The position numbers were made by a program, and so were the translations under genes. Positions 1-8,193 of a DNA stretch of 64,000 nucleotides are shown here, piece by piece. The stretch lies in assembly GCF_002155965.1 (NCBI RefSeq), contig NZ_MUMH01000044.1, positions 1 to 64,000 on the forward strand, read 5' to 3'. Source of the DNA: Allokutzneria sp. NRRL B-24872. Its GTDB lineage: Bacteria; Actinomycetota; Actinomycetes; Mycobacteriales; Pseudonocardiaceae. The notes beneath the pieces are model-generated. The model worked only from the letters and a program-made list of their open reading frames with translations. It searched no databases and had not been told where the DNA came from. Positions within the stretch are counted from its first letter, which is position 1, and each line of letters opens with the position of its first letter.

Positions 1-340
1 GGCGGGTGAACTGCTCGGGGATGGCGTCCTGCCACAGGGCGTTGAAGGAGGCCCGCCGCGAGCGGTCGGACTGGCGGTGCTCCTGGATGCTGGTGAGCAG
101 CTCGACGAAGCGGTCGTGGGCGACCTGCGGGTCGAAGCCGTCGGCGGCGAGCGCGGCGCGGGCGGCGCGCAGGGCGGCGGCCACGGGGGCGGAGCGCTCG
201 TCAGGGGTGACGGAGAGTCGCGACTCCGTGGGGGTCGCCACCGCGTCGAACTCGACCGCGATCAGCGCGGCGGCCGCGAAGGGAAGGGGTTCGGACGGCA
301 GGCGCTCCAGCCCGGTCAGCGCCCGCTCCACCGCCTCCAT
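1..340 (-). CDS. Hypothetical protein, N-terminal part (runs off left edge)
   Basis: Open frame on the minus strand beginning at an ATG (338-340) and leaving the window at base 1, so only about 113 residues of the N-terminal part are visible. It starts MEAVERALTGLERLPSEPL and then continues as an Ala/Arg-rich, probably helical stretch with no signal peptide and no motif I recognise. Third codon positions are almost all G or C in this frame, as in the neighbouring real genes, which is why it is preferred over the overlapping plus-strand frames. A stop codon lies only nine codons upstream, so the start is well constrained. Function unknown. Confidence 0.5.
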   Translation of the reverse strand, partial: MEAVERALTGLERLPSEPLPFAAAALIAVEFDAVATPTESRLSVTPDERSAPVAAALRAARAALAADGFDPQVAHDRFVELLTSIQEHRQSDRSRRASFNALWQDAIPEQFTR

Positions 341-431
341 CAGTGCCTGAAGTGCGTCGTTCGTTACCACCCCGGGGACCCTAATCGGGTGGCGGCGCAC
401 GACGCGCACCGCCGCGCGATCATCACTCTTC

Positions 432-450
432 CCGGTGGGGCCGCCACCGG
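432..450 (-). terminator. Putative hairpin terminator after the thioesterase gene
   Basis: Seven-base perfect stem CCGGTGG/CCACCGG with a five-base loop lies about 36 bases beyond the stop codon of the minus-strand thioesterase gene. There is no clear T tract, so this is a modest call. Confidence 0.35.
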
Positions 451-485
451 ATCATGGGTACCGCCGGGCGAGTGATCACACACCG

Positions 486-902
486 TCACGAGAGACGGGC
501 GATGGTGCCCTGGGCGACGGCGCAGAGCGTCTCGACACCGTTCGAATCCACAGTGGACAGATCGCAGCGGCAGGCCACGCGGGTGCGACCGGCGCGGACC
601 ACGGTGGCGTGAGCGCGCAGCACGGCGCCGTCGGCGGGGCGGAGGTAGTCGATGGTGAACCCGGCGGTGATCAGCCCGGCCCCGGCGACGCTGCCCGCGG
701 CGAAGGTCAGCGCGTTGTCGGCGGCGTAGCCGAGCACGCCACCGTGCAGGACGCCGTACTGCTGGCGCAGCTCGTCGCGGACGTCCAGCTCCAGGGTCGC
801 CGCGCCGTCGCCGAAGGCGGTGAGCCGGGCGCCGAGCAGCGCGCTGAACGGCTGGGCGGCCAGGACCTCGCGCGCGGTCTCCAGATCGGGGATGTCGGGC
901 AC
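486..902 (-). CDS. PaaI-type hotdog-fold thioesterase
   Basis: 138-residue protein with the single hotdog domain of PaaI/YdiI-like acyl-CoA thioesterases, which hydrolyse CoA thioesters (often aryl or medium-chain acyl-CoA) in the cytoplasm. The diagnostic part is the stretch YGVLHGGVLGYAADNA around residues 49-64, matching the HGG-x-(6)-D/E-N active-site helix, followed by the strand TAGFTIDYLRPADG. Length equals that of the family. The start is a GTG (900-902) preceded by GAGGTGGAG. It is transcribed divergently from a MarR gene, and an inverted repeat in the 67-base gap overlaps its ribosome binding region, so it is probably repressed by that MarR protein. Substrate cannot be told from the sequence. 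Confidence 0.85.
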   Translation of the reverse strand: MPDIPDLETAREVLAAQPFSALLGARLTAFGDGAATLELDVRDELRQQYGVLHGGVLGYAADNALTFAAGSVAGAGLITAGFTIDYLRPADGAVLRAHATVVRAGRTRVACRCDLSTVDSNGVETLCAVAQGTIARLS

Positions 903-910
903 AGCTCCAC

Positions 911-932
911 CTCACTTCGCTAGTGAAGTGAG
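911..932. promoter_or_regulatory. Inverted repeat, likely MarR operator
   Basis: Perfect 8-base inverted repeat CTCACTTC-GCTAGT-GAAGTGAG in the gap between the divergent thioesterase and MarR genes. Size and position fit a MarR-family operator; it abuts the thioesterase ribosome binding site, so binding would block that gene, while the MarR start is 38 bases away. Confidence 0.65.
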
Positions 933-969
933 CATCGCCAGCGCCGCCCCGGTCTGTCAAGATCGACGC

Positions 970-1395
970 ATGCCCGAGCCCGACCAGCGCCTGTTCTTCC
1001 TGCTCCAGCGGGCGGCGCACCAGCTGCGCACGGTGGCCGACCGGCGCTGCTCGGCGGCGGCCGGGATCACCACGGCGCAGCTGGGCGCGCTGTTCGCGGT
1101 GCGCGAGCGGCCGGGGACCACCCAGCGGGAGCTGGCCGCGACGCTCGGATTGCGCGAGCCGGGGGTGACCGCGCTGGTCGGCAGGCTCGTCGCGGCCGGG
1201 CTGGTCAGCAAGGCGCCGCACCCGCGCGAGCACCGCGCCTCCGTGCTGGAGCTGACCGAGGACGGGGCCGCCGCGTTGGCCGCGGCGCGGCCGGAGATCG
1301 AGCGCTTCAACACCGAGATGCGCGAGCTGCTCGGCGAGGACGGGTTCCGCCGGACGGCCGCCGCCCTTGATCGACTCGCGCACTGGCGGCCGTGA
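970..1395 (+). CDS. MarR-family transcriptional regulator
   Basis: 141-residue winged-helix regulator. N-terminal helix (RLFFLLQRAAHQLRTVADR) for dimerisation, recognition helix region around residues 55-80 (TTQRELAATLGLREPGVTAL with the following VGRLVAAGLV), and the wing (HPREHRASVLELTEDG) at about 88-103 are typical of MarR proteins, which bind palindromic operators as dimers and release them on binding small phenolic or lipophilic ligands. The ATG at 970 starts directly in the conserved N-terminal helix. Divergent to the thioesterase with a shared operator, so autoregulation plus control of the thioesterase is the likely role (inference). The GH3 gene starts 22 bases downstream and may be co-transcribed. 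Confidence 0.88.
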   Translation: MPEPDQRLFFLLQRAAHQLRTVADRRCSAAAGITTAQLGALFAVRERPGTTQRELAATLGLREPGVTALVGRLVAAGLVSKAPHPREHRASVLELTEDGAAALAAARPEIERFNTEMRELLGEDGFRRTAAALDRLAHWRP

Positions 1396-1417
1396 TCGAC
1401 CCCGCTACGGTGGGTGC

Positions 1418-3760
1418 GTGGACGACGACCTCGCGGGCCTGCCGATCGAGCGGAAAGTCCGGCTGCTGACCGGAAAGACCATGTGGCGCACGCACGCCGA
1501 CCCCGCGCTGGGGTTGCGCGAGCTGGTCATGTCCGATGGCCCGATCGGGGTGCGCGGCGAGAAGTGGGACGAGCGCGACCACTCGCTGGCGCTGCCCTCC
1601 CCCAGCGCGCTCGCGGCCACCTGGGACGAGGAGCTGGTGCGGCGGCTCGGCGCGGTGCTGGCGGCGCAGGCGCGCCGCAAGGGCGTGGACGTGCTGCTGG
1701 CGCCCACGATCAACCTGCACCGCTCGCCGGTGACCGGGCGGCACTTCGAGTGCTTCTCCGAGGACCCGGTACTGACCGCGCGGATCGGCGTCGCCTTCAT
1801 CGAGGGCGTGCAGTCGGGCGGGGTCGCGGCGACGGCGAAGCACTACGTGGCCAACGATTCCGAGACCGACCGGATGACGCTGGACGCCCGCGTGGACGAG
1901 CGCGTGCTGCGCGAGCTGTACCTGGCGCCGTTCGAAGCGGCCGTCGAGGCGGGCGTGTGGGTGGTCATGGCCGCCTACAACGCGGTCAACGGCACGACGA
2001 TGACGGAGAACCCGTTGCTCGCCGAGCCGTTGAAGGGCGCGTGGGGCTTCGACGGCGTGGTCGTCTCCGACTGGGGCGCGGTGCGCTCGGTCGCCGCGTC
2101 CGCGAACGCGCCGCAGGACCTGGTGATGCCCGGCCCGCGCAGTCACTGGAACCTCGGGCTGGCCGAGGCGGTGCGTTCCGGCGAGGTACCGGAGTCCGCG
2201 CTGGACGAGAAGATCCGCCGCCTGCTCCGCCTCGCCGAGCGTGTGAGCGGGCCTTCGAGCAGCGAGTCCCACGACGACCGCGACCTGCTCCGTGAGGCGG
2301 TCACGGCGAGCACTGTGTTGCTGCGCAACGAAGACGGACTGCTTCCTCTGTCCACTGTAGAGCGAGTGGCGGTGATCGGCCCCAACGCGGCGGCGGTGCG
2401 CTTCCAGGGCGGCGGCAGCGCGGAGGTCTACCCGGCCGCCGTTGTATCCCCTGTGGACGGTCTGCGCGCGGCGCTCGACGGCGTCGCCGAGGTCGTGCAC
2501 TCCCCCGGGGTCCGCACGACCACCAAGCCGACGCCGCTGCACCGGGGCAACGCCACGCATCCCGTCACGGGCGAGCCCGGCGTGCTCGTGCGCATCCTCG
2601 ACGCGGACGGCGCGGAGCTGCTGAGCGAGCACCGGCTCACGGGCAGGCTGCCGGAGCCCGGACGCGCCGAGGGCGAGCGGATCGCCGAACTCCAAGCAGT
2701 TCTACACCCCGACGTCTCCGGCGACTGGGAGCTGTCGTTCGGCGCATGGGGCCCGGTTTCCCTTGTGGTGGACGGAAAAACCGTCATCGATGAGGTCATC
2801 GACGTCGACACCGACGATCCCGCGACCCTCTACCTGGACCCGGCGTGGCGCACGGTCACGGTGGCGTTGGAGGCGGACAAGCCCGTGCTCCTCGTCGCCC
2901 GCCGCCAGCTCGCCCCGGACGCGCCCAGAGCCTCCGTGCTGTCCGCGGACGCACCGCGCGGCGACGACGAGTTCGCCAGGGCCGTGGAGCTGGCGCGCAC
3001 CAGCGACGTCGCGGTGGTCGTGGTGGGCACGACCGACGAGTCGGAGAGCGAGGGTTCGGACCGCGCCACGCTCGCGTTGCCCGGCAGGCAGGACGAGCTG
3101 GTGCGCGCGGTCAGCGCGGTGAACCCCAGGACCGTCGTCGTGGTGAACTCCGGCGCGCCGGTCCTGATGCCGTGGCGCGACGAGGTGCCCGCCGTCTTGC
3201 TGAGCTGGCTGCCTGGCCAAGAGGGCGGCGTCGGGTTGGCGGACGTGCTGCTCGGCGCGGCGGAGCCCGGCGGGCGGCTGCCCACGACCTGGCCCGCCGA
3301 AGACGTTTCAGCGGCTTCGGTGACACCGGTGGACGGCAGGCTGGAGTACTCCGAGGGCCTGGACATCGGGCACCGGGGCTGGCTGCGCAGCGGCGAGGAG
3401 CCCGCGTACTGGTTCGGCCACGGACTCGGGTACACGACGTGGGAGTACTCGGAAGTCCTTGTGGAGCACGGAAATCGTGTGCGCGTGCGACTGTCCAACA
3501 GCGGGTTGCGGGCCGGGCGCGAGATCGTGCAGGTCTACCTCTCGCGGCCGACGTCGGAGATCCAGCGCCCGGTGCTGTGGCTGGCGGGCTTCGCCGCCGT
3601 GACCGCCGCGCCGGGTGAGGCCGTCGAAGCCGTCGTGGACCTGCCGGAGCGCGCTTTCGAGCACTGGGCGGACGGCGGTTGGCAGCGCGAGGTGGGCCCG
3701 TTCGACGTCCTGGTGGGCCGCAGCGCGGGCGATATCAGGGTGCGGTCGCAGTCCTGGTAG
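1418..3760 (+). CDS. Glycoside hydrolase family 3 beta-glycosidase with PA14-like insert
   Basis: 780-residue protein with the full GH3 layout: N-terminal TIM barrel (about 10-300, with KHYVANDSE and the nucleophile motif VVVSDWGA, Asp218), C-terminal alpha/beta sandwich (about 300-620), an insertion around 430-500 (GDWELSFGAWGPVSLVVDG) that looks like the carbohydrate-binding PA14 domain of KdgF/BglB-like enzymes, and a C-terminal fibronectin III-like domain. These enzymes release terminal beta-glucose or xylose from oligosaccharides or glycosides. No signal peptide, so cytoplasmic. The GTG at 1418 is chosen because it leads straight into the conserved start (LPIERKVRLLTGKTMW); a start 51 bases upstream would overlap the MarR gene. 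GH3 enzymes can also deglycosylate antibiotics, but nothing here ties it to the distant PKS locus. Confidence 0.88.
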   Translation: MDDDLAGLPIERKVRLLTGKTMWRTHADPALGLRELVMSDGPIGVRGEKWDERDHSLALPSPSALAATWDEELVRRLGAVLAAQARRKGVDVLLAPTINLHRSPVTGRHFECFSEDPVLTARIGVAFIEGVQSGGVAATAKHYVANDSETDRMTLDARVDERVLRELYLAPFEAAVEAGVWVVMAAYNAVNGTTMTENPLLAEPLKGAWGFDGVVVSDWGAVRSVAASANAPQDLVMPGPRSHWNLGLAEAVRSGEVPESALDEKIRRLLRLAERVSGPSSSESHDDRDLLREAVTASTVLLRNEDGLLPLSTVERVAVIGPNAAAVRFQGGGSAEVYPAAVVSPVDGLRAALDGVAEVVHSPGVRTTTKPTPLHRGNATHPVTGEPGVLVRILDADGAELLSEHRLTGRLPEPGRAEGERIAELQAVLHPDVSGDWELSFGAWGPVSLVVDGKTVIDEVIDVDTDDPATLYLDPAWRTVTVALEADKPVLLVARRQLAPDAPRASVLSADAPRGDDEFARAVELARTSDVAVVVVGTTDESESEGSDRATLALPGRQDELVRAVSAVNPRTVVVVNSGAPVLMPWRDEVPAVLLSWLPGQEGGVGLADVLLGAAEPGGRLPTTWPAEDVSAASVTPVDGRLEYSEGLDIGHRGWLRSGEEPAYWFGHGLGYTTWEYSEVLVEHGNRVRVRLSNSGLRAGREIVQVYLSRPTSEIQRPVLWLAGFAAVTAAPGEAVEAVVDLPERAFEHWADGGWQREVGPFDVLVGRSAGDIRVRSQSW

Positions 3761-3783
3761 AGCGGTCCGGTAGGACATGCGGC

Positions 3784-4497
3784 ATGAGAACGATCCGAAT
3801 GGCCGCGCTGGCGGCCGTGCTGGCGTTGTCAGGTTCCGCGTGCGGTGGGGGCGGCACGAGCACGAACACCTCCCCCACCGCGCCGGGCGGCGACACGAGC
3901 GCTTCCGAGCCGAGCAAGCCGGCGAAACCCCAGACCTTCGCCGACGTCCCGGGCGAGGCGATGGTCTTCCAAGCCTCCTCCCGCGTCGGCGTCAACAAGG
4001 CCAAGGCCGCGGTGAAGGTCCTCCAGGTGGAGTGGGCGACCGAGCACTCCAGCCAGATGAAGCCGGCGCCCGCGGGGACGAAGTTCCTCAAGGTGTACTT
4101 CGCCGTCGCCTCCGCCAACCCCGCCGTCGAGGTCGAGGACTTCGGCCCGCGCGACCTCAACGTGCGGTGGGCCCAGTCGCAGGCGCCGTCCCAGGGGTGC
4201 CCGACCGGCGCGTACAACCCGATCTTCGTCACGGGCTACTGCCACGCCGGGACGGAGAACCCGCACACCGACCTGGTCCTGCTCACCAAGAGCTGGTCCA
4301 TGCACAGCTACGCGACCAACTACAGCCCCACGGCCAAGCTCACCCCCGGCACCGGGTACGTGACGATGGGGCTGTACAAGATCCCGGACGTGGTCAAGGG
4401 GGACCTCGACGTCTGCGCCTCCGGCATGTTCAAGACCGGCTCGGAGAAGGAGACGGGCTGGCCCTGCCAGAAGCTCGACCTGCCGCCGAGGCCCTGA
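3784..4497 (+). CDS. Putative secreted lipoprotein of unknown function
   Basis: 237-residue protein with a classical lipoprotein signal: MRTIRMAALAAVLALSGSAC, with the lipidated Cys at residue 20 followed by GGGG and a Ser/Thr/Pro linker to about residue 55. The mature part (roughly residues 55-237) looks like a globular beta-rich domain with four cysteines (CPTGAYNP, YCHAG, DVCASG, WPCQ) that could form two disulfides. I recognise no enzyme motif; the fold recalls DUF4352-like extracellular lipoproteins but this is a guess. It sits 23 bases behind the GH3 gene and ends toward a convergent regulator gene with a tandem repeat between. Confidence 0.7.
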   Translation: MRTIRMAALAAVLALSGSACGGGGTSTNTSPTAPGGDTSASEPSKPAKPQTFADVPGEAMVFQASSRVGVNKAKAAVKVLQVEWATEHSSQMKPAPAGTKFLKVYFAVASANPAVEVEDFGPRDLNVRWAQSQAPSQGCPTGAYNPIFVTGYCHAGTENPHTDLVLLTKSWSMHSYATNYSPTAKLTPGTGYVTMGLYKIPDVVKGDLDVCASGMFKTGSEKETGWPCQKLDLPPRP

Positions 4498-4506
4498 GCC
4501 CGCGAC

Positions 4507-4562
4507 AGCGTGGTGCTCACAGCGTGGTGCTCACAGCGTGGTGCTCACGGCGTGGTGCTCAC
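4507..4562. repeat. Four tandem copies of a 14-bp unit
   Basis: The unit AGCGTGGTGCTCAC is repeated four times without gaps (the fourth begins with G). It fills the space between the convergent lipoprotein and ArsR-type genes, and its last copy contains the TGA stop codon of the latter. Confidence 0.95.
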
Positions 4563-5344
4563 ACCGGCAGCGGCTCGCCGGTCTCCAGCAGCGTCTTGAG
4601 GCTGGACAGCAGCGAGGGCCAGCCGCCGCCGATCATGCCGAGCACCACGCTGTCCGGCTCGAACCCGTCGTGCAGCACGGTGAGCTTGACCAGCTCGCCC
4701 TCCTGCTCCAGGTCGAAGGTGACCTTGGAGCGGGATTCGGCTGTCATCTTCGCCGCCGTCTCGGCGTCGATGTCGTAGGCGGCGACGAACTCCGGCGTGA
4801 AGGTGTGCCAGGTGTAGGACAGCCTCCGGTGCGGTTCGGCCTCCAGCACGACCTGGTCGGGATCGGAGATGCGCGTCTTGTCCGAGACCCACGTCATCGC
4901 CGAGCCCTTCTTCCAGTCGGTCTCGAAGCGCTCGCCCCAGTAGCGGCTGGTGAAAGCGGGGTCGGTGAGCGCCTGCCAGAGCCGCTCGGGCGTGGTCCTG
5001 ATGTAGGTGGTGTAGCTGAACTCGGTCTGGCTCACGGTTTCCTGCTCCAATGCGGTCTTGAGGTCGGCCAGCGCCCGCACGCGCTGCCGGGCGTACTGCC
5101 CGATCCAGCGGTCGGCGATGGCGTTGATCGGCTCTGCGTTGAGGTAGTGCAACTTCTCCCGCCCCCGGCGCGAGGTGGTCACCAGGCCCGCGTCCTCCAG
5201 CAGCGCCAGGTGCTTGCTCACCGACTGCCGGGCCATGTCCAGCCCGGAGCACAGCTCGCGCAGCGTCTGCCCGTTGCGCGCGTTCAGGCTGTCCAACAGG
5301 CGCCGCCTGCTGGCGTCGCCGAGCGCCTTGAACACCTCGTCCAT
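4559..5344 (-). CDS. ArsR-family regulator fused to SRPBCC (AHSA1-like) domain
   Basis: 261 residues in two parts. Residues about 1-95 form an ArsR winged helix (MDEVFKALGDASRRRLLDSL, then LCSGLDMARQSVSKHLALLE as recognition helix and a wing RRGREKLHYLN). Residues about 110-255 form a START/AHSA1-type ligand cavity (YIRTTPERLWQALTDPAFTS, YWGERFETDW, YTWHTF). Such fusions are DNA-binding repressors that sense hydrophobic ligands; no metal-binding Cys pair is visible. The ATG at 5342-5344 is used because it opens the canonical ArsR start; upstream lie two near-perfect palindromes that suit autoregulation. It lies directly downstream of the MFS exporter on the same strand, but with the operators between them. 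Confidence 0.85.
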   Translation of the reverse strand: MDEVFKALGDASRRRLLDSLNARNGQTLRELCSGLDMARQSVSKHLALLEDAGLVTTSRRGREKLHYLNAEPINAIADRWIGQYARQRVRALADLKTALEQETVSQTEFSYTTYIRTTPERLWQALTDPAFTSRYWGERFETDWKKGSAMTWVSDKTRISDPDQVVLEAEPHRRLSYTWHTFTPEFVAAYDIDAETAAKMTAESRSKVTFDLEQEGELVKLTVLHDGFEPDSVVLGMIGGGWPSLLSSLKTLLETGEPLPV

Positions 5345-5358
5345 CGCTTCCCCCAATA

Positions 5359-5402
5359 GGCAGCCGGTTGGCTGCCAAAAATATAGGCAGCCTTCTGGCT
5401 GC
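5359..5402 (-). promoter_or_regulatory. Twin palindromes, likely operator of the ArsR-SRPBCC regulator
   Basis: Two copies of the same palindrome lie just upstream of the regulator start: GGCAGCC-GGTT-GGCTGCC (5359-5376) and GGCAGCC-TTCT-GGCTGC (5386-5402), centred 27 bases apart with an AT-rich spacer. They match the size expected for an ArsR-dimer site and fill the 61-base gap behind the MFS gene. Confidence 0.7.
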
Positions 5403-5405
5403 ATG

Positions 5406-6806
5406 TCAACCGCGCCGTTCCCGGACCGCCAGGCCCAGCGCCACCAGCACCAGCGCGACGGCGCAGGCCAGGGCCACCGCGAGCCCGGCTCGCCCGCCCG
5501 CCTCCGCCGCGACCACGTGGAAGGCGGCCACGAGCAGGGCCGCGCCGATCGCGGTGCCGATGCGCTGACCGGTCTGCAACACCGCGCCCGCCACCCCGGC
5601 CATCTCCCCGCGCACGTTCTCCAGCGTCATCGTGGTGTTCGGCGAGATCACCATCCCGCCGCCGAGCCCGGCAACGGCCAGCGGCAGCGCCACCCACGCG
5701 CCGAGCCAGGTCTCCGGGGCGGTCAGCGCGAGCACCCCGGCGACGGTGAACCCGCCCGCCACCAGGCACAGCCCGAGGATCGTCATGCGGCGGCCGAAGC
5801 GGGCGACGGCGCGACCGGCGAGCCCGGCGGCCAGCGCGGAGGCGAGGGCGAACGGGGTGACGACCAGACCGGACTCCAGCGCCGTGTAGCCCTGCCCGGT
5901 CTGGAAGAACATCGACAGGACCACGAAAACACCCGTGAAGCCGCAGAAGTAGGCCGCGCCGATCGCGGCCCCCGAGGAGTAGCCGGGGGTTTCGGTGAAC
6001 AGCCGCGTGTCCAGCAGGGGTGAACGTCCTTTGTGGACGGTGTGGCGCTCCCATCTGACGAACACCCAGCCCAGCACCACGGCCAGCGGGAACAGCCACC
6101 AGAACCGGGCGAGGCCGTCGTTCTCGAACTGCACCAGGGGAAACAGCACGCACAGCACCGCCAAGCCCAGCAGCAGCGCCCCGACGACATCGATCTCGTC
6201 GCGCACCCGCGCGGGACGACGGCGGTCGGCGGGCAGCAGCCGCACCGCGAAGGCCAGCGCGACCAGGCCGATCGGCAGGTTCACGTAGAAGACCCACCGC
6301 CACCCGTGCTCCGCGCCGAAGAGCGCGATGATCACCCCGCCCAGCACCGGGCCGACCGCCGTGGACACGCCGATGCAGGCGCCGAGCAGGCCGAAGGCGC
6401 GCCCGCGCTCCGGGCCGCGGAAGAGGTCCTGGATCAGCCCGGAGTTCTGCGGGTTCAGCAGCCCCGCGCAGGCACCTTGGAGCAGCCGCGCCACGATCAG
6501 CGTCGTGGTGTCGGTCGCCATCCCGGCGAGGGCGCTGGTCAGCACGAACCCGCCGAGGGACACCAGGAACATCGTGCGGCGGCCGAGCGCGTCGCCGAGC
6601 CGCCCGCCCGCGACGAGGGTCAGGCCGAAGGCGAGCGCGTAGCCGGAGACGACCCACTGCACGGCTCCGGCGGAGGCACCGAGGCCGGACTGCATCGAGG
6701 GCAGGGCGACGTTGACGATGCTGACGTCGAGCAGGCCCATGAACCCGGCGCTCAGGCTGACGGCGAGGGCCTTCCAGCGGCGCGGGTCGGGCTGGTCGTG
6801 AGTCAT
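5406..6806 (-). CDS. MFS drug exporter (DHA2-like)
   Basis: 466-residue polytopic membrane protein. It starts with a short cytoplasmic tail and TM1 ending in the DHA2-typical signature GLLDVSIVNVALPSMQ, followed by QWVVSGYALAFGLTLVAGG and GRLGDALGRRTMF (motif A between TM2 and TM3). I count about 14 hydrophobic segments, the number expected for the DHA2 proton-coupled drug efflux branch. Start chosen at ATG 6804-6806, eight bases behind GGGGGAGG; a GTG two codons earlier is too close to that site. Downstream comes the ArsR-SRPBCC regulator, a common pairing for ligand-induced efflux, so the regulator probably controls export of a lipophilic compound (inference). Confidence 0.85.
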   Translation of the reverse strand: MTHDQPDPRRWKALAVSLSAGFMGLLDVSIVNVALPSMQSGLGASAGAVQWVVSGYALAFGLTLVAGGRLGDALGRRTMFLVSLGGFVLTSALAGMATDTTTLIVARLLQGACAGLLNPQNSGLIQDLFRGPERGRAFGLLGACIGVSTAVGPVLGGVIIALFGAEHGWRWVFYVNLPIGLVALAFAVRLLPADRRRPARVRDEIDVVGALLLGLAVLCVLFPLVQFENDGLARFWWLFPLAVVLGWVFVRWERHTVHKGRSPLLDTRLFTETPGYSSGAAIGAAYFCGFTGVFVVLSMFFQTGQGYTALESGLVVTPFALASALAAGLAGRAVARFGRRMTILGLCLVAGGFTVAGVLALTAPETWLGAWVALPLAVAGLGGGMVISPNTTMTLENVRGEMAGVAGAVLQTGQRIGTAIGAALLVAAFHVVAAEAGGRAGLAVALACAVALVLVALGLAVRERRG

Positions 6807-6911
6807 GATCACATCCTCCCCCGCCCGGCCCGTCCCCCGCGCTCCGGAGATGCGGGCTCCGCCGCGCTGACCGACGATCGAGGTGAAGGTCCACGACGAA
6901 GGGATGCTCCG

Positions 6912-7160
6912 ATGCGGACGTTGCTCGCCAACGAAGGTGACCTCGGCGGCCAGATCGCGGGGTGGAGCCTGCTCAGCGTCGTCCTGGCGATCGGGGTGGC
7001 CGCGCTGGTCATCTACATCGCGGCGCTGGTCGGCATCGTGCGCAGCGAGAACTACGCTCCGGGCGGCAAGGCGATCTGGGCGCTGGCCGTGCTCGCCTTC
7101 CCGTTCCTGGGGCCGCTGTTCTGGTTCGTGTGGGGAAAGAACTCGCGCTTCACGGCCTGA
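6912..7160 (+). CDS. Small membrane protein, PLDc_N-type
   Basis: 82 residues with two hydrophobic helices (about 20-42 and 56-74) and the ending FPFLGPLFWFVWGKNSR, which is the signature of the PLDc_N domain also found at the N terminus of cardiolipin synthases. Free-standing copies are common in actinobacteria and their role is unknown. It begins at an ATG 105 bases from the divergent MFS gene and is followed 16 bases later by the sigma factor gene, so the two may be co-transcribed. Confidence 0.75.
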   Translation: MRTLLANEGDLGGQIAGWSLLSVVLAIGVAALVIYIAALVGIVRSENYAPGGKAIWALAVLAFPFLGPLFWFVWGKNSRFTA

Positions 7161-7176
7161 CTCGGAGGAGGACATC

Positions 7177-8136
7177 GTGCTGCCGGAGGAGTTCGCGGCG
7201 CTCGCCGAGCGGCACCGGGCCGAGCTGCGGGTGCACTGCTACCGCATGCTCGGTTCCTTCCACGAGGCGGAGGACCTGGTCCAGGAGACGCTGCTGCGCG
7301 CGTGGAAGAACCGCGACGGCTTCCAGGGGCGCTCGACACCGCGGGCCTGGCTCTACCGGATCGCCACCAACGCCTGCCTCGACGTGCTGGACAGCTCCGC
7401 GCGCCGGGTCCTTCCCTACGACCTCAACGGCCCCGGCGGAGCGCTACCTTCGCGCACGGACATCCCTTGGCTGCAACCGTTTCCGGACCGCTGCGCGCCT
7501 CGCGACGCCGAGCCGGACTCCGTCGCCGTCGCCAGGGAAACGATCGAGCTGGCGTTCCTGGCCGCGCTCCAGCACCTGCCGCCCCGCCAGCGAGCCGCGC
7601 TGATCCTCGGCGACGTGCTCGGCTGGCCCGCCAAGCAGACCGCCGCGCTCCTGGAGAGCAGCGTCGCGTCGGTGAACAGCGCTCTGCAACGGGCGCGGGA
7701 GACGATGCGCGAGCACCTTCCAGCGCGGCGCGAGGACTGGGCGGCTTCCCCTGAGCGGGAATCCGCCGTGCTGCGCCGCTACATGGACGCGATGGAACGC
7801 GCTGACCTCGCCGGGCTCGCCGAGGTGCTGGCCGACGAGGTCCGCACCGCGATGCCGCCGTGGCCCATGTGGCTCCAGGGGCGCGACTCGGTGCTTGCCG
7901 CGTTGGCTGCGAGTTGGGACACGGGTTCGGCGAGCTACATCGGGCGGTTCCGGATGTTGGCCACGCGCGCGAACTTCCAGCCAGCCGTGGCGACCTACGT
8001 GCGCCGCGTGGGCGACACCGCCTTCCAGCCGTTCGCCGTGTCGGTGCTGCGCGTGGCGGAGGACCGGATCGCGGAGGTCACCGCGTTCCACGACCTCGAC
8101 CTGTTCCCGGCGTTCGCCCTGCCCGAGCACCGATGA
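7177..8136 (+). CDS. ECF sigma factor with C-terminal SnoaL-like domain (SigG/SigJ type)
   Basis: 319 residues. Region sigma2 spans about 5-75 (HCYRMLGSFHEAEDLVQETL, WKNRDGFQGRSTPRAWLYRI), sigma4 about 125-180 (ALQHLPPRQRAALILGDVLG, then AALLESSVASVNSALQRAR), and residues about 195-319 form a SnoaL/NTF2-like domain (RRYMDAMERADLAGLAEVLA ... PPWPMWLQG). This is the layout of the large ECF factors with a fused SnoaL-like regulatory tail, in which the tail rather than a classic anti-sigma factor modulates activity. GTG start at 7177 with GGAGGAGG seven bases before it. No anti-sigma gene is adjacent. The RibD-like reductase gene 57 bases downstream is a typical companion. Confidence 0.9.
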   Translation: MLPEEFAALAERHRAELRVHCYRMLGSFHEAEDLVQETLLRAWKNRDGFQGRSTPRAWLYRIATNACLDVLDSSARRVLPYDLNGPGGALPSRTDIPWLQPFPDRCAPRDAEPDSVAVARETIELAFLAALQHLPPRQRAALILGDVLGWPAKQTAALLESSVASVNSALQRARETMREHLPARREDWAASPERESAVLRRYMDAMERADLAGLAEVLADEVRTAMPPWPMWLQGRDSVLAALAASWDTGSASYIGRFRMLATRANFQPAVATYVRRVGDTAFQPFAVSVLRVAEDRIAEVTAFHDLDLFPAFALPEHR

Positions 8137-8193
8137 GTTTTCCCGGCCGCCACCGTCTCAACTCCAGTCGACCACTCGTGACGGAGGTAGATC

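Noticed and set aside
6033-7160. Long plus-strand frame of 375 codons covering the MFS gene region
   Set aside because: It is antisense to a well supported DHA2 exporter (signature helices on the minus strand); only its last 82 codons, the PLDc_N protein from 6912, are real.
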